Assembly: GCF_028713855.1 (NCBI RefSeq)
Contig: NZ_JAQTNN010000004.1
Coordinates: 62,001-126,000 of the forward strand
From: Sulfuricurvum sp.
GTDB lineage: Bacteria > Campylobacterota > Campylobacteria > Campylobacterales > Sulfurimonadaceae
Reading direction: 5' to 3'
DNA length: 64,000 nucleotides
The notes beneath the pieces were generated by a model. The model saw nothing but the letters and a program-made list of their open reading frames with translations, did not search any database and had not been told where the DNA came from. A program made the translations under genes and the position numbers. This document shows positions 38,712-47,740 of this stretch, piece after piece. Within the stretch, counting starts at the first letter, position 1, and each line of letters begins with the position of its first letter.

Positions 38712-39154
38712 TACTCAAGCTCATTCGGATAGAGTTTTTTAGCAATGTAATATATTTTACACGCAATACAATATCCGAAAAACAGTTCTAGTGCCGCACA
38801 AAATAGAAATATTCCGGAGATAAACGCTATAGCTAAATCAGCACCGATCCATGAACAAATCAATAAAGCAATACTAAATCCCGTCCCGAAAAATGCTGCA
38901 AGTCGTTTAGCCCCGGCATCTTCCATTTTAACCGGAAGGGAAAGTTTTTTCTGAATAAACAGTGAACTGATATTGACTGGACTTAAATGTTTATAGCCAT
39001 ACAATCGAAGAACAAAATCTACAATCAGTACGATCAATACAATCGAACTCTGCGTCACTAAAAATACAATAATGCCTAGAATTACAAATAAAGTATTAAT
39101 TCTTGTAACCGTAGCATCAACTTGTCGAAAGATTAAAGGGCATTGTTGAGCCAT
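38711..39154 (-). CDS. DUF4395 membrane protein
   Basis: 147 residues with about four membrane helices. It begins with the DUF4395 signature CPLIFRQVDATVTRINT and has a second Cys pair (GYCIACKIYY) near the C terminus. The family is widespread and uncharacterised, often near thiol or sulfur genes. It is the first gene of a two-gene unit with the Rrf2 regulator and has a good promoter upstream. Confidence 0.8.
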   Translation of the reverse strand: MAQQCPLIFRQVDATVTRINTLFVILGIIVFLVTQSSIVLIVLIVDFVLRLYGYKHLSPVNISSLFIQKKLSLPVKMEDAGAKRLAAFFGTGFSIALLICSWIGADLAIAFISGIFLFCAALELFFGYCIACKIYYIAKKLYPNELE

Positions 39155-39177
39155 TGTTTTCTCCTAAATTTTTCACA

Positions 39178-39206
39178 ATATTAATATAGCTTTTTTTTAT
39201 TGTCAA
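39178..39206 (-). promoter_or_regulatory. promoter of the DUF4395-Rrf2 operon
   Basis: On the minus strand TTGACA (39201-39206) is followed after exactly 17 bases by TAATAT (39178-39183), about 24 bases before the start. The AT-rich dyad TATTAATA around the -10 could be an operator for the Rrf2 protein encoded downstream, by analogy with self-regulated Rrf2 genes. Confidence 0.5.
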
Positions 39207-39245
39207 GTATCCATATTAGTTTACTAGGGTATAAAATTTTAAGAC

Positions 39246-39271
39246 AAAAAAAAAGGGGATAGTTCCCCTTT
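39246..39271 (-). terminator. intrinsic terminator after the receiver gene
   Basis: Perfect 8-bp stem AAAGGGGA (39252-39259) with TCCCCTTT (39264-39271) and a four-base loop, followed on the minus strand by a run of about nine T. It ends the three-gene signalling operon, 5 bases after the last stop. Confidence 0.85.
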
Positions 39272-39275
39272 CGTT

Positions 39276-39644
39276 TTATGAACGTTTTTTTACCAATTCA
39301 CGCACTTTTTTTTCAACATTTGCAAGAGAATCAAAAGGTTTTAGAAGATAATGATCTGCCCCTATTTTATGGCTGCTTAGTACCTTATCAAGCGTTGAAT
39401 AAGCCGTCATCATAATAACGACACACTCCGGATCTTTGGCTTTTATCGCTTCTAAAACACGTAGACCATCTTTTTGCGGCATCATAATATCCAGTAAGAC
39501 ACCATCGTATTCGCCTTTACGAAATCGCTCAAGCGCCTTTAGGGGGTTGTCAAAGAAAGTCACTTTGATATCCCCTGAGCGCGTCAATGCTTTTTCCAAC
39601 ATCGTCCCTATCGGTGCTTCATCGTCAATAATCATGATATGCAT
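39276..39644 (-). CDS. single-domain response regulator
   Basis: 122 residues, a CheY-type receiver without output domain. The acidic pair (IIDDE, 5-9), phosphoacceptor Asp in VLLDIMMP, Thr in MMTAYS and Lys in LLKPF are all intact. Its start overlaps the stop of the chemoreceptor gene. It probably receives phosphate from the kinase two genes upstream, whose own receiver lacks the acceptor Asp. Confidence 0.92.
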   Translation of the reverse strand: MHIMIIDDEAPIGTMLEKALTRSGDIKVTFFDNPLKALERFRKGEYDGVLLDIMMPQKDGLRVLEAIKAKDPECVVIMMTAYSTLDKVLSSHKIGADHYLLKPFDSLANVEKKVRELVKKRS

Positions 39645-40966
39645 TATTTTTCTCCCTTAAATAGATCTTCAATAGCAGTCCCCATGAGGTTATCCGTTTT
39701 TTCGGCTACCAATTGATCGAGCGCTCCAAATACCTCCTGACTCGCCTCTTCAATCGCCTTGATTCGCTGTTCAATTTGATGACGGGAACAGAGCATTTTA
39801 CCATCACCGCAATCAGCTATCAGGGCATTCGCTTGTGTATGAACGATAGCATGCGGGGTTTCAAGACGGCTGTATGATTTGAGCTTTCCAAATTCCTCTT
39901 TTCCGACACCCGTGTCATACCATTTGCCCAAACGGCAATTATGATGATCAACTGCTTTAAAATCACTCTCTTGTCCGAATAAAAAGGCATAAACATTATT
40001 TTTATAGATAACGTGATCGATTTTTGCTAAATTACTGAAAATATAGTTACTGATATCCATAATTTCATACACGCTGCGTGAAGCATTTCGTTGAAAGACA
40101 GACATTTTACCGCTCATCTGAGAGACTTCGTTTTTAGTGAAAGATACAATTTCTGACAATTGTTCCGTATCGTTTTCGATCTCATTGGTATCTTGCTGCA
40201 TTGATTGGATCACGATCTCAATCTCTTTGGTCGCCTTCTGAGTCCGTTCCGCAAGTTTACGCACCTCATCCGCTACTACTGCGAATCCGCGTCCGTGTTC
40301 TCCGGCGCGAGCCGCTTCGATGGCAGCATTCAATGCGAGCAAGTTGGTCTGATCTGCAATATCTTTGATCAATGCTACCACATTCGAAACTTCATTGGAA
40401 CGCGATACAAGATTGGATGTCGTTGACACGGTCCCCTCCATCAACTCAGCTAGACGATTCATATGATCATCCACATGATTGGCAATTTTTAGCCCTTCAT
40501 CAGATCCTTGTGCAGTTTCTCGAGATTGCACTACCAATTCTTTGAGTTTTTCAAGAATTTCGGTGAATACTTTCTGGGTAGCGTATAAAGAGCCGCGAAT
40601 ACTTTTTTGGTGCATTTCAAGCAATCCGCCTTCTCCACCGCCGACAACGGTTGATTTTACCAAGACAAACCCTTTTGCACCGTTACTCAAATTTTTTTGG
40701 ACAACCGAAGCTTCACATTCCCCGACGTTTATCTCATCCAATCCTTTGATTAACTCCCGTACTACTATATCTTTATCTCTGATTGCCTCAGCACGGGTAT
40801 TAAAAAAAACGGCCTCATTATTCTCATTCAATACAATTACGGCCTCTTTATCACTGATAGCGGCAATCTCTTTATAAAGGGCCAGTTCAGCGGCTAATAT
40901 ATCACGTTCCACTCTGAGTAAATCAGCCGTCTCTTTATGCTTTCTTGCTTCTGCCCCAAAAAACAT
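39644..40966 (-). CDS. soluble chemoreceptor with PAS-like and C-terminal CZB zinc-binding domains
   Basis: 440 residues and no membrane helix. N-terminal coiled coil and a PAS-like segment ([18 protein letters not shown]), a methyl-accepting signalling hairpin ([20 protein letters not shown]), then a CZB domain with its zinc ligand pattern ([26 protein letters not shown]). CZB receptors respond to zinc and to oxidants such as hypochlorite in other bacteria. It lies between a histidine kinase and a receiver gene with no spacing, so it may feed that phosphorelay rather than only the flagellar pathway. Confidence 0.9.
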   Translation of the reverse strand: MFFGAEARKHKETADLLRVERDILAAELALYKEIAAISDKEAVIVLNENNEAVFFNTRAEAIRDKDIVVRELIKGLDEINVGECEASVVQKNLSNGAKGFVLVKSTVVGGGEGGLLEMHQKSIRGSLYATQKVFTEILEKLKELVVQSRETAQGSDEGLKIANHVDDHMNRLAELMEGTVSTTSNLVSRSNEVSNVVALIKDIADQTNLLALNAAIEAARAGEHGRGFAVVADEVRKLAERTQKATKEIEIVIQSMQQDTNEIENDTEQLSEIVSFTKNEVSQMSGKMSVFQRNASRSVYEIMDISNYIFSNLAKIDHVIYKNNVYAFLFGQESDFKAVDHHNCRLGKWYDTGVGKEEFGKLKSYSRLETPHAIVHTQANALIADCGDGKMLCSRHQIEQRIKAIEEASQEVFGALDQLVAEKTDNLMGTAIEDLFKGEK

Positions 40967-42865
40967 CTATTTATTCTCCTTATATACTTTTAATCTGATT
41001 TCAAATACAGCACCCTGCTCATCATTATTGACATGGATACTGCCGCCATGCTTGTCTATGATCGCTTTTGCCACATTAAGTCCGATTCCCATACTTTTCT
41101 TTTTCTCGCCGCCGACCGCAAAATCAAACAAAGTATCCAACATCCCTTTTGGTATCCCTCCGGCATTATCACTGATGGTTATTGTAACATCATCATTATC
41201 ACATTTCAGCCAAACATCAAGCCGACGCTGCTCATAAGGCATTATACCTTTTTCAAATTCATCCAATGCGTTATTAAGAATGATAATCCACACTTGTTCC
41301 AACCGTGTCGATATCCCCATAGTCATACAGCTTTTTGGATTATATTTAGTCCTATGTGTAAACACTTGGCCGTTTAATCGGATAGGGACAATCTGTTTTG
41401 CACGGTTCATAACAATTCGCAGTCCGTAAATCAGTGTCATATCTACACTGCATACATCCATCACTTCTTTCCCTGTACCGGCAAATTCGTACATCGAACC
41501 TACAATAAATTCAATCCGTTCAATCCCCTCGTCGATCGGTTTGAAATAATGCTCTAATTGTTCAATTTTTCCATCGCACTCCCATTTGAGCAGTTCAAGG
41601 TTCCCTTTGATATAGGTTATAGGAGTATTGATTTCATGCGTGATTGCAGCAGCCAAACGCCCTACACTTATCAGCTTCGCATCGTTTATTTTTTCTTCTT
41701 TAAGGCGCTCAAAATCACTCACGTCAACGAAATAAAGAATATGATATTGTTCATTTTGGATCAAAGGGTTTATCATTGAACTCATATGAACCGTATAATA
41801 TGCTTTAGTATTGTTCAAATCGATAGAAATAATACGTCCGTTAATATGCCCTTTTTTCATCTCTTTGACGATAAATTCAAGCCCGTCTTTTTGGGAATAC
41901 TTATCGGATAAAAGGGGTTGTAATCCCTGCTGCGTTTCTACCATCCATGACCATAAATCACAGCTCTCCTTCAGCGCCTCAAAATTATCATATCCATTAG
42001 CATCCAAAAATTTGCGATTTACCATGATCGCTTCGTATCGATGATCAAATAAAACCGCCAAAGAGGTATCATAATCGATCAGTTGTTTCATACTCTCTAA
42101 AATAGCTCGCTTCATCTCACTGACATCATGTCCGATAAAAACAATTTCTTCGATATTGCCTCGACTATCAAGTACCGCATAAATTGTGGAGTCGACAGTG
42201 ATCATTTGCTTTTTAGGGCCGATAATTTCAATGATTCCACGATAAATTTCTCCGGATTGCAAACGAGCCCGAACCAATGTTCTAAGATAAATCCAAAATC
42301 GCTGCTCGACAAATCGCAGCCAATAATGTCCTATCATCTCTTCGGGAGCCAAACCGATCAGGGAGCTTAGTAACGAGTTCACTTCTGTAATCATCCCATT
42401 ATGGGCAATTCGAATCACCAAAGCCGTTTTAGAAATCGATCCGAACATCATATTGATTTGTCGGTATGCTTTTTGCGCCTGTTTGGCTTCAATCGATTGA
42501 GACATAAGGCGTTCAACTACTTTTTGAACCGCACTGGGCAACAAAGGTTTGAGGAGATATTTATCAACACCGACATCAATTGCTTGTAAAAAAAGATCAC
42601 TGCCGTGTGCACTCGAAATGACGACGGTTTTAATGGCAGGGTTTTGATTCTTGCTGCGGCTAATGGTCTCAAAAATAGTACTATCCATCTGCATCGGATG
42701 AAGAATCAAAAGATCAATTTCATCAAATAGTTCCGGTAAGTCGTTACGAATACTCAGATCTGCATTGAATCCTTTTAAGACATTAAAAAATGGATCTTGA
42801 TCCGCTAGATTATAATCTCCGATCGTCCAATCGGTTACATAAACGATTTTTATAACTTCAACCAT
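40967..42865 (-). CDS. hybrid-type histidine kinase with N-terminal pseudo-receiver and PAS domains
   Basis: 632 residues. The N-terminal 115 residues fold like a receiver, keeping Asp12, Ser84/85 and Lys106, but the acceptor position holds His56 (DLLILHP). Two PAS regions follow (about 140-255 and 262-385). The kinase core has the H box AAITHEINTP with His410, an N box (ILNNALDEF) and G boxes (DNAGGIP, GIGLNVAKAI). No membrane helix is seen, so it senses cytoplasmic signals. It is the first gene of the operon with the CZB receptor and the receiver. Confidence 0.88.
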   Translation of the reverse strand: MVEVIKIVYVTDWTIGDYNLADQDPFFNVLKGFNADLSIRNDLPELFDEIDLLILHPMQMDSTIFETISRSKNQNPAIKTVVISSAHGSDLFLQAIDVGVDKYLLKPLLPSAVQKVVERLMSQSIEAKQAQKAYRQINMMFGSISKTALVIRIAHNGMITEVNSLLSSLIGLAPEEMIGHYWLRFVEQRFWIYLRTLVRARLQSGEIYRGIIEIIGPKKQMITVDSTIYAVLDSRGNIEEIVFIGHDVSEMKRAILESMKQLIDYDTSLAVLFDHRYEAIMVNRKFLDANGYDNFEALKESCDLWSWMVETQQGLQPLLSDKYSQKDGLEFIVKEMKKGHINGRIISIDLNNTKAYYTVHMSSMINPLIQNEQYHILYFVDVSDFERLKEEKINDAKLISVGRLAAAITHEINTPITYIKGNLELLKWECDGKIEQLEHYFKPIDEGIERIEFIVGSMYEFAGTGKEVMDVCSVDMTLIYGLRIVMNRAKQIVPIRLNGQVFTHRTKYNPKSCMTMGISTRLEQVWIIILNNALDEFEKGIMPYEQRRLDVWLKCDNDDVTITISDNAGGIPKGMLDTLFDFAVGGEKKKSMGIGLNVAKAIIDKHGGSIHVNNDEQGAVFEIRLKVYKENK

Positions 42866-42932
42866 AGTCTCACATTGCTTTTTTCAAATAATACCTTGTT
42901 TTTATTCATCTAAGTGTTAATTCACTTTTAGA

Positions 42933-42938
42933 TATAAT
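42933..42938 (+). promoter_or_regulatory. -10 promoter element of the rhodanese gene
   Basis: Perfect TATAAT 32 bases before the ATG at 42971, with an AGGAG ribosome binding site at 42959-42963. Confidence 0.6.
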
Positions 42939-42970
42939 TGTGATATTAATTAGCGATCAGGAGTTTATGT

Positions 42971-43483
42971 ATGAAAAAATTACTGCTCATTTTGCTTGCG
43001 TGCGCTGCACTTTGGGCTGATGATGTATATGAAGGTGATCTCACCGCTACCGAAGCACATGAAATGCAAAAAAAAGGGGAAGCGATCATCGTGGATGTCC
43101 GTACGACGCTCGAATATATCTATACGGGCCACGGTGAAGGATTTATCAATATTCCCGCCTATGAGTGGACCTATATTCCAAAATCCATCGAAGAGCGGGT
43201 AAAAAGTTCCGAGTTTGAACTTAAAACCGATAAACCAAAAGGCCATATCGATATTCAAAAGCTCTACGATGCCAAAGAGGTATTTAACAAAAACTTCGTC
43301 ACCGATGTCATGAGTGCGATGAAAATGCGTCATGTTGATGCAGTCATTCTCGTATGCCGCAGCGGTCCGCGTTCCAAAGCAGCCGCTAATCTCCTGGCCA
43401 AAGAAGGGATCAAATCCTACAATCTTGAAAACGGGTTTATGTTCGGATGGAAAGAAGCAAAATTGCCGTTTGATGGGTATTAA
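42971..43483 (+). CDS. periplasmic rhodanese-domain protein
   Basis: 170 residues with a signal peptide (about 1-16, cut before DDVYEG). The rhodanese fold shows IIVDVRTTLEY and the active-site loop CRSGPRSKAA with catalytic Cys, six-residue loop. It would carry sulfane sulfur in the periplasm. Downstream of its own TATAAT; convergent with the SH3-like gene, three bases apart. Sulfur metabolism is a natural context but no partner gene is adjacent. Confidence 0.88.
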   Translation: MKKLLLILLACAALWADDVYEGDLTATEAHEMQKKGEAIIVDVRTTLEYIYTGHGEGFINIPAYEWTYIPKSIEERVKSSEFELKTDKPKGHIDIQKLYDAKEVFNKNFVTDVMSAMKMRHVDAVILVCRSGPRSKAAANLLAKEGIKSYNLENGFMFGWKEAKLPFDGY

Positions 43484-43486
43484 TAC

Positions 43487-44458
43487 CTATCTGCGGATAA
43501 CATCACTCTCTTTTACCCATAGATTTTCATCTTCTCTCGCAGCCGTCCACACACGATTGACAAAATACCCCGTAATATGAACCCATCCGCTTGACGGATT
43601 TCCTGCCGTAAATGACCGACGTTCTTCCCATGTATCGACTTGAGAACCGTTTGGAGCATTGTAGATCGGAGCATTGGAAGCCATACGATAGGCAGAGGAA
43701 AATCCGATTTTTTTTGCTACTGGGGTGATAGAAGCTGTAATCGGAGCTTTTGCTTCAGGAGTATGAACTACTTTTGATACTTTCTCAGGAAGTGCAGGGG
43801 TCTTTATGATTTTCGTCACGATCTTTTCTTGAATAACCGGTCGATCTTTATAGACTACTTTTTCAACCGGACGATCCTTATAGACTACTTTCTCTTTGAC
43901 AACCGCCCGGTCTTGGTAAACTACTTTTTCAACCACTTTTTCCTGAATAACCGGTCGATCTTTATAAACTACTTTTTCAATCACTTTCTCTTGAACAACA
44001 GGGCGGTCTTTATAAACTATCTTCTCTTGCACCGCCGATTGTGCAGGAGCGCTTTTTTTGAGTTCTTTGAGCAAACGCTCGTTTTCCTCTTTTGCTTTCA
44101 CAAGAGAAGCCGTCAGATTTTGTCGCTCGATTCGGCTCACCTTTGCCGTATTTGCCTGTTCGTTAAGGGCATTATACCGAGTGAGCGTTTCACGCAGCTT
44201 TTGGTCGCGTGCTATGAGCGTTTGTTCCAGACTCTTGATAACACCGCTTTTTTGCGCTATTTCCTGACTCAGTGCTTTGTTTTTTGCGATGCATTCAGCC
44301 AGAACTTTGGGTTCAATCCCCTGCACCACACACTGCCCTGCTCGACATTCTTCGTATTTCTGACGAAGTTTAGCCACATCTCCGAGTATCGCTTGCGACT
44401 CGTTCGTCACTGCGTTCAAACATACAGCAGTACACAATGAAAGGAGGATTATTTTCAA
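43487..44458 (-). CDS. secreted coiled-coil protein with VYKDRP tandem repeats and C-terminal SH3-like domain
   Basis: 323 residues with a signal peptide (1-16), a Cys pair (CRAGQC) near 38-43, a helical coiled-coil stretch (about 50-135), and five or six copies of a Val/Lys-rich repeat with core VVYKDRPV spaced 9-18 residues (about 144-222), then a bacterial SH3-like domain at the C terminus (YNAPNGSQVDTWEERRSF). It is probably a periplasmic protein that spans or contacts the cell wall. Its start overlaps the trmA stop by four bases. Confidence 0.75.
   Translation of the reverse strand: MKIILLSLCTAVCLNAVTNESQAILGDVAKLRQKYEECRAGQCVVQGIEPKVLAECIAKNKALSQEIAQKSGVIKSLEQTLIARDQKLRETLTRYNALNEQANTAKVSRIERQNLTASLVKAKEENERLLKELKKSAPAQSAVQEKIVYKDRPVVQEKVIEKVVYKDRPVIQEKVVEKVVYQDRAVVKEKVVYKDRPVEKVVYKDRPVIQEKIVTKIIKTPALPEKVSKVVHTPEAKAPITASITPVAKKIGFSSAYRMASNAPIYNAPNGSQVDTWEERRSFTAGNPSSGWVHITGYFVNRVWTAAREDENLWVKESDVIRR
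43800..44030 (-). repeat. in-frame tandem repeat coding for VYKDRP units
   Basis: Degenerate repeats of about 30-54 bases (TTTATAAACTACTTT-type cores on the plus strand) encode the VVYKDRPV units. They stay in frame, so the copy number can change without breaking the protein. Confidence 0.8.
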
Positions 44459-45570
44459 CTCAAACCCTTCCGAGTCAGTTTTACCCCCATCTCCAAATGA
44501 TGAGTGTAAGGGAATTGATCAAATGCCGCCATTGCGACAATCGTATGAGTTTGTGTCAAAATCTCCAAATCGCGCAGCAGTGTTTCGGGGTTGCATGAGA
44601 TATAAAGCAAATGATCAAACCGTGCCGCAAACGTACACGGTTCTTCTCCCAAACCTGCACGCGGAGGATCAACGAAAAGAGTTTTAAGATGGTAATCGCT
44701 TACTTTGAGCCCTTCTAAACGACGAAATTCACGTGCGCCATCGAGCGCTTGCGTAAACTCTTCGGCACTGAGGCGGACGAATTGAATATTCTCTACACCG
44801 TTAAGTTCCATATTTTGTTTAGCGGCATGAATGGAAGCTTTGGAAATCTCTGTGGCTAATACACGATCAAATTTGGTTGCAAAAGGAATCGTAAAATTTC
44901 CTGCACCGCAATAAAGCTCAAGCAGATCGCCGCCGATACCGTCCAACTGAGAAAGTGACCATTCAATCATCTGCTCGTTCACTCTTGGATTTGGTTGCGT
45001 AAAACTGTTTTCGATATGGATGTAGCGATATTCACGAGTATTGATCTGAAGTTTTTCGGTGACATAATCTTGGGAAAGGATCAGTTTTTGTTTACGACTG
45101 CGCCCGATGATGTAGACTCCTAATCGCTTTTCGATCTCATGAGCTTTATGTTTCCACTCTTCATCCAATGGACGATGATACAGCATACTAACCGCAACTT
45201 CACCCTCACCGGAGGTCAAGAAATCGACACCGAACAGCTTATGTGCAATCCCTAAATCAGCGATTTCGATAAGAAGCTTTTCCATAACAGCGGCAATAAA
45301 TACAGAAACGATAGAACAATGATTAATTTTCAAAGCCCCTTGCCGATCAAGTCGGCTCATGGCGTAAGACATTCCATTCTCATCATGATAGATTTTAAAT
45401 TCCGCGCGGGAACGATACTGTGCCGAGGGTGATCGGCAAATAGTGATATCACCCTGATAGAGGGAGAGAAAGGATTCCCGTACTGCTGAAACTTTGTGAT
45501 TCAACTGTCCTTCATACCCTGCCTCATAATCGCGGCAGCTCCCGCATACACCGAAATATTCACATTGCAC
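44455..45570 (-). CDS. trmA: tRNA (uracil-5-)-methyltransferase TrmA
   Basis: 371 residues. Catalytic-domain motifs LELYCGAGNFTIPF (SAM), LFVDPPRAGL and YISCNPETLLRDL with the catalytic Cys are present. N-terminal cysteines CEYFGVCGSC may be a remnant of an iron-sulfur site. It makes ribothymidine at tRNA position 54. Start is GTG at 45568-45570 with AAAAGG about 8 bases upstream. The gene lies after fliP, same strand, 17 bases apart. Confidence 0.9.
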   Translation of the reverse strand: MQCEYFGVCGSCRDYEAGYEGQLNHKVSAVRESFLSLYQGDITICRSPSAQYRSRAEFKIYHDENGMSYAMSRLDRQGALKINHCSIVSVFIAAVMEKLLIEIADLGIAHKLFGVDFLTSGEGEVAVSMLYHRPLDEEWKHKAHEIEKRLGVYIIGRSRKQKLILSQDYVTEKLQINTREYRYIHIENSFTQPNPRVNEQMIEWSLSQLDGIGGDLLELYCGAGNFTIPFATKFDRVLATEISKASIHAAKQNMELNGVENIQFVRLSAEEFTQALDGAREFRRLEGLKVSDYHLKTLFVDPPRAGLGEEPCTFAARFDHLLYISCNPETLLRDLEILTQTHTIVAMAAFDQFPYTHHLEMGVKLTRKGLS

Positions 45571-45587
45571 GTAATGAGCCTTTTTCT

Positions 45588-46334
45588 CTATTTAACACTG
45601 GCAATCAGATTTCCGATCAGCAGATTCCACCCGTCTACCATGACAAAAACGAGTATTTTAAACGGCATCGAAATCATTACAGGCGGAAGCATCATCATCC
45701 CCATTGACATCAGGATCGAAGCGACAACCATATCGATGACGAGAAACGGTAAGAAGAGCAAAAATCCGATTTCAAAAGCCGTTTTGAGTTCACTGATAAC
45801 GAATGCAGGGATCACGATAGTAAGCGGAACTTCTTTGATCGATTGAGGGTTTTGCATATGGCGAATCCGTAAAAAGAGCGCCAAATCTTTCTCACGGGTA
45901 TTGCGCACCATAAAATTTTTGAACGGATCGGTTGTTTTATCAAATGCTTCATCGTAGCTGATCTTATTTTCACTGTAAGGTTTTATCCCCTCATCATACG
46001 CTTTCGTCGCAACCGGTTCCATGACAAAAACCGTCAAAATCAGTGCCAGCATAACAAGTAACTGCGTCGGCGGAACCTGCTGTGTCCCTAAAGCCTGACG
46101 TAAAAAACCAAATACGATGACAAAACGGGTAAAAGTTGTCATGACCAATACCAAACTCGGAGCTAAAAAAAGTACGGTTAGTACCAATAAAACGTTTAGA
46201 GAACTCACAACTTCTTGAGGAGATTCGGGTGCGGTAAGATTGAAATTCATCGCCGGAACCTGCGGATCGGCAGCCCAAAGGGCAAAGGGGACCATGAAGA
46301 GTAAAAAGACTAAACGACCCAAATCAGGCTCCAT
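45588..46334 (-). CDS. fliP: flagellar export gate protein FliP
   Basis: 248 residues from the ATG at 46332-46334; a longer upstream reading (to 46442) would add 36 non-homologous residues and run into the glmU promoter. Signal-like N terminus, then the FliP motifs TTFTRFVIVFGFLRQALGTQ, PFKNFMVRNTREKDLALF, and terminal helices (IDMVVASILMSMGMMMLPP). It forms the FliPQR export gate, helped by FliO (23123-24019). Divergent from glmU. Confidence 0.94.
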   Translation of the reverse strand: MEPDLGRLVFLLFMVPFALWAADPQVPAMNFNLTAPESPQEVVSSLNVLLVLTVLFLAPSLVLVMTTFTRFVIVFGFLRQALGTQQVPPTQLLVMLALILTVFVMEPVATKAYDEGIKPYSENKISYDEAFDKTTDPFKNFMVRNTREKDLALFLRIRHMQNPQSIKEVPLTIVIPAFVISELKTAFEIGFLLFLPFLVIDMVVASILMSMGMMMLPPVMISMPFKILVFVMVDGWNLLIGNLIASVK

Positions 46335-46403
46335 ACATAAAATAGATAGTTTTAAAGAGGCGATAATACCACAATCTAAGTGTGTATCTTGATTAAATTC
46401 TGA

Positions 46404-46409
46404 TAAAAT
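46404..46409 (+). promoter_or_regulatory. -10 promoter element of the glmU operon
   Basis: TAAAAT 26 bases before the glmU ATG; AGGAG ribosome binding site at about 46425-46429. Intergenic stretch 46335-46435 is shared with divergent fliP. Confidence 0.45.
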
Positions 46410-46435
46410 TGCACCAATAAATCTCAGGAGCCTCC

Positions 46436-47740
46436 ATGTCAAACTCTCTTTCTATCGTTATTTTAGCTGCCGGGAAAGGGAGCCGGATGAAATCGCCCAA
46501 AGCGAAAGTACTTCATGAAATATGCGGTCGCGAGATGCTTTACTACAGTATTAAAGCGGCACGAGAGATCACTGATGATGTCATCGTCGTCGTCGCTCAC
46601 CAAAAAGATGCTGTGATTGCTGCAATGGAAAAATATTATACAGGACTGACATTTGTCACTCAAGATGCCGAAAACTTCCCCGGTACCGGCGGTGCGATGA
46701 TGGGCGTACAGCCTAAATACGATGACGTGCTCGTACTCAACGGGGATATGCCTCTGATAGAACGCTCCTCGATTGAAAAATTCCTCGCCAATCCTGCTGA
46801 CATCGTCATGTCGGTCATCCCCCTCGACAACCCAAGCGGCTACGGTCGTGTCGTAATCGAAAACGGCCAAGTTCTGCGTATCGTCGAAGAAAAAGACGCT
46901 TCTGAGGAAGAAAAAGCGATCAATACCGTCAATGCCGGAGTTTATGCGTTCAAACACCATGTTTTGCAAACCTACATCCCGCGCCTTTCCAATGCTAATG
47001 CCCAAGGGGAGTACTATCTTACCGATGTAATCGAGATGGCACGTGCCGACGCGCTAAGTATCGCACCGTTGTATGTCGAAGAGATAGAATTCAAAGGGGT
47101 CAACTCCAAAAACGATCTCGCTCAATCCGAGATAATTATGATGGATCGCATCCGCCGTACATGGATGGATGCCGGAGTCATCATGCAGCTTCCCCACACG
47201 ATCTATATCGAAGAAGGGGTTCAGTTTGAAGGAGAATGTATTGTTGAAAACGGTGTACGCCTCTGCGGAAACACCCTTATCTCTCATTCTCATATCAAAG
47301 CCCACAGTGTCATCGAAGAGAGTGTCGTCCGCAACTCTGACGTAGGTCCTATCGCCCACTTGCGCCCACTGAGTGTCTTAGAAGGGACTCATATCGGCAA
47401 CTTCGTCGAAGTGAAAAAATCAACCCTTACCGGCGTTAAAGCGGGACACTTGAGCTATCTCGGCGACGCCACTATCGATGAGGGGAGCAATATCGGTGCG
47501 GGAACCATCACCTGCAACTACGACGGGATCAAAAAATACCAAACCATTATCGGCAAAAACGTCTTCGTCGGAAGCGATACTCAACTCGTTGCACCCGTAG
47601 AGATCGCCGATAACGTTATGATTGCTGCAGGGACCACAGTAACCGCAGGAAAATACGAAAGCGATATCCTCATCCTAAGCCGAACCACGATCAAAAAGAT
47701 TCCCGGCTTTTTCTCCCGATTCTTCGGCAAAGGGAACTAA
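46436..47740 (+). CDS. glmU: bifunctional GlmU (UDP-GlcNAc pyrophosphorylase and glucosamine-1-phosphate acetyltransferase)
   Basis: 434 residues, near the normal 440-460. N-terminal nucleotidyltransferase motif ILAAGKGSRMKSPKAKVLHE and a C-terminal left-handed beta-helix with GAGTITCNYDG and GSDTQLVAPVEI. It produces UDP-N-acetylglucosamine for peptidoglycan and lipid A. First gene of a tightly overlapped six-gene operon (glmU to truA). Its stop shares one base with the coaBC start. Confidence 0.97.
   Translation: MSNSLSIVILAAGKGSRMKSPKAKVLHEICGREMLYYSIKAAREITDDVIVVVAHQKDAVIAAMEKYYTGLTFVTQDAENFPGTGGAMMGVQPKYDDVLVLNGDMPLIERSSIEKFLANPADIVMSVIPLDNPSGYGRVVIENGQVLRIVEEKDASEEEKAINTVNAGVYAFKHHVLQTYIPRLSNANAQGEYYLTDVIEMARADALSIAPLYVEEIEFKGVNSKNDLAQSEIIMMDRIRRTWMDAGVIMQLPHTIYIEEGVQFEGECIVENGVRLCGNTLISHSHIKAHSVIEESVVRNSDVGPIAHLRPLSVLEGTHIGNFVEVKKSTLTGVKAGHLSYLGDATIDEGSNIGAGTITCNYDGIKKYQTIIGKNVFVGSDTQLVAPVEIADNVMIAAGTTVTAGKYESDILILSRTTIKKIPGFFSRFFGKGN

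Noticed and set aside
43800-44030. Regular repeats resembling a CRISPR array
   Set aside because: The units vary in length, stay in frame and encode VYKDRP repeats inside a secreted protein gene.
46335-46442. 36-residue N-terminal extension of FliP
   Set aside because: FliP homology begins at the ATG at 46334 and the extension covers the glmU promoter region.
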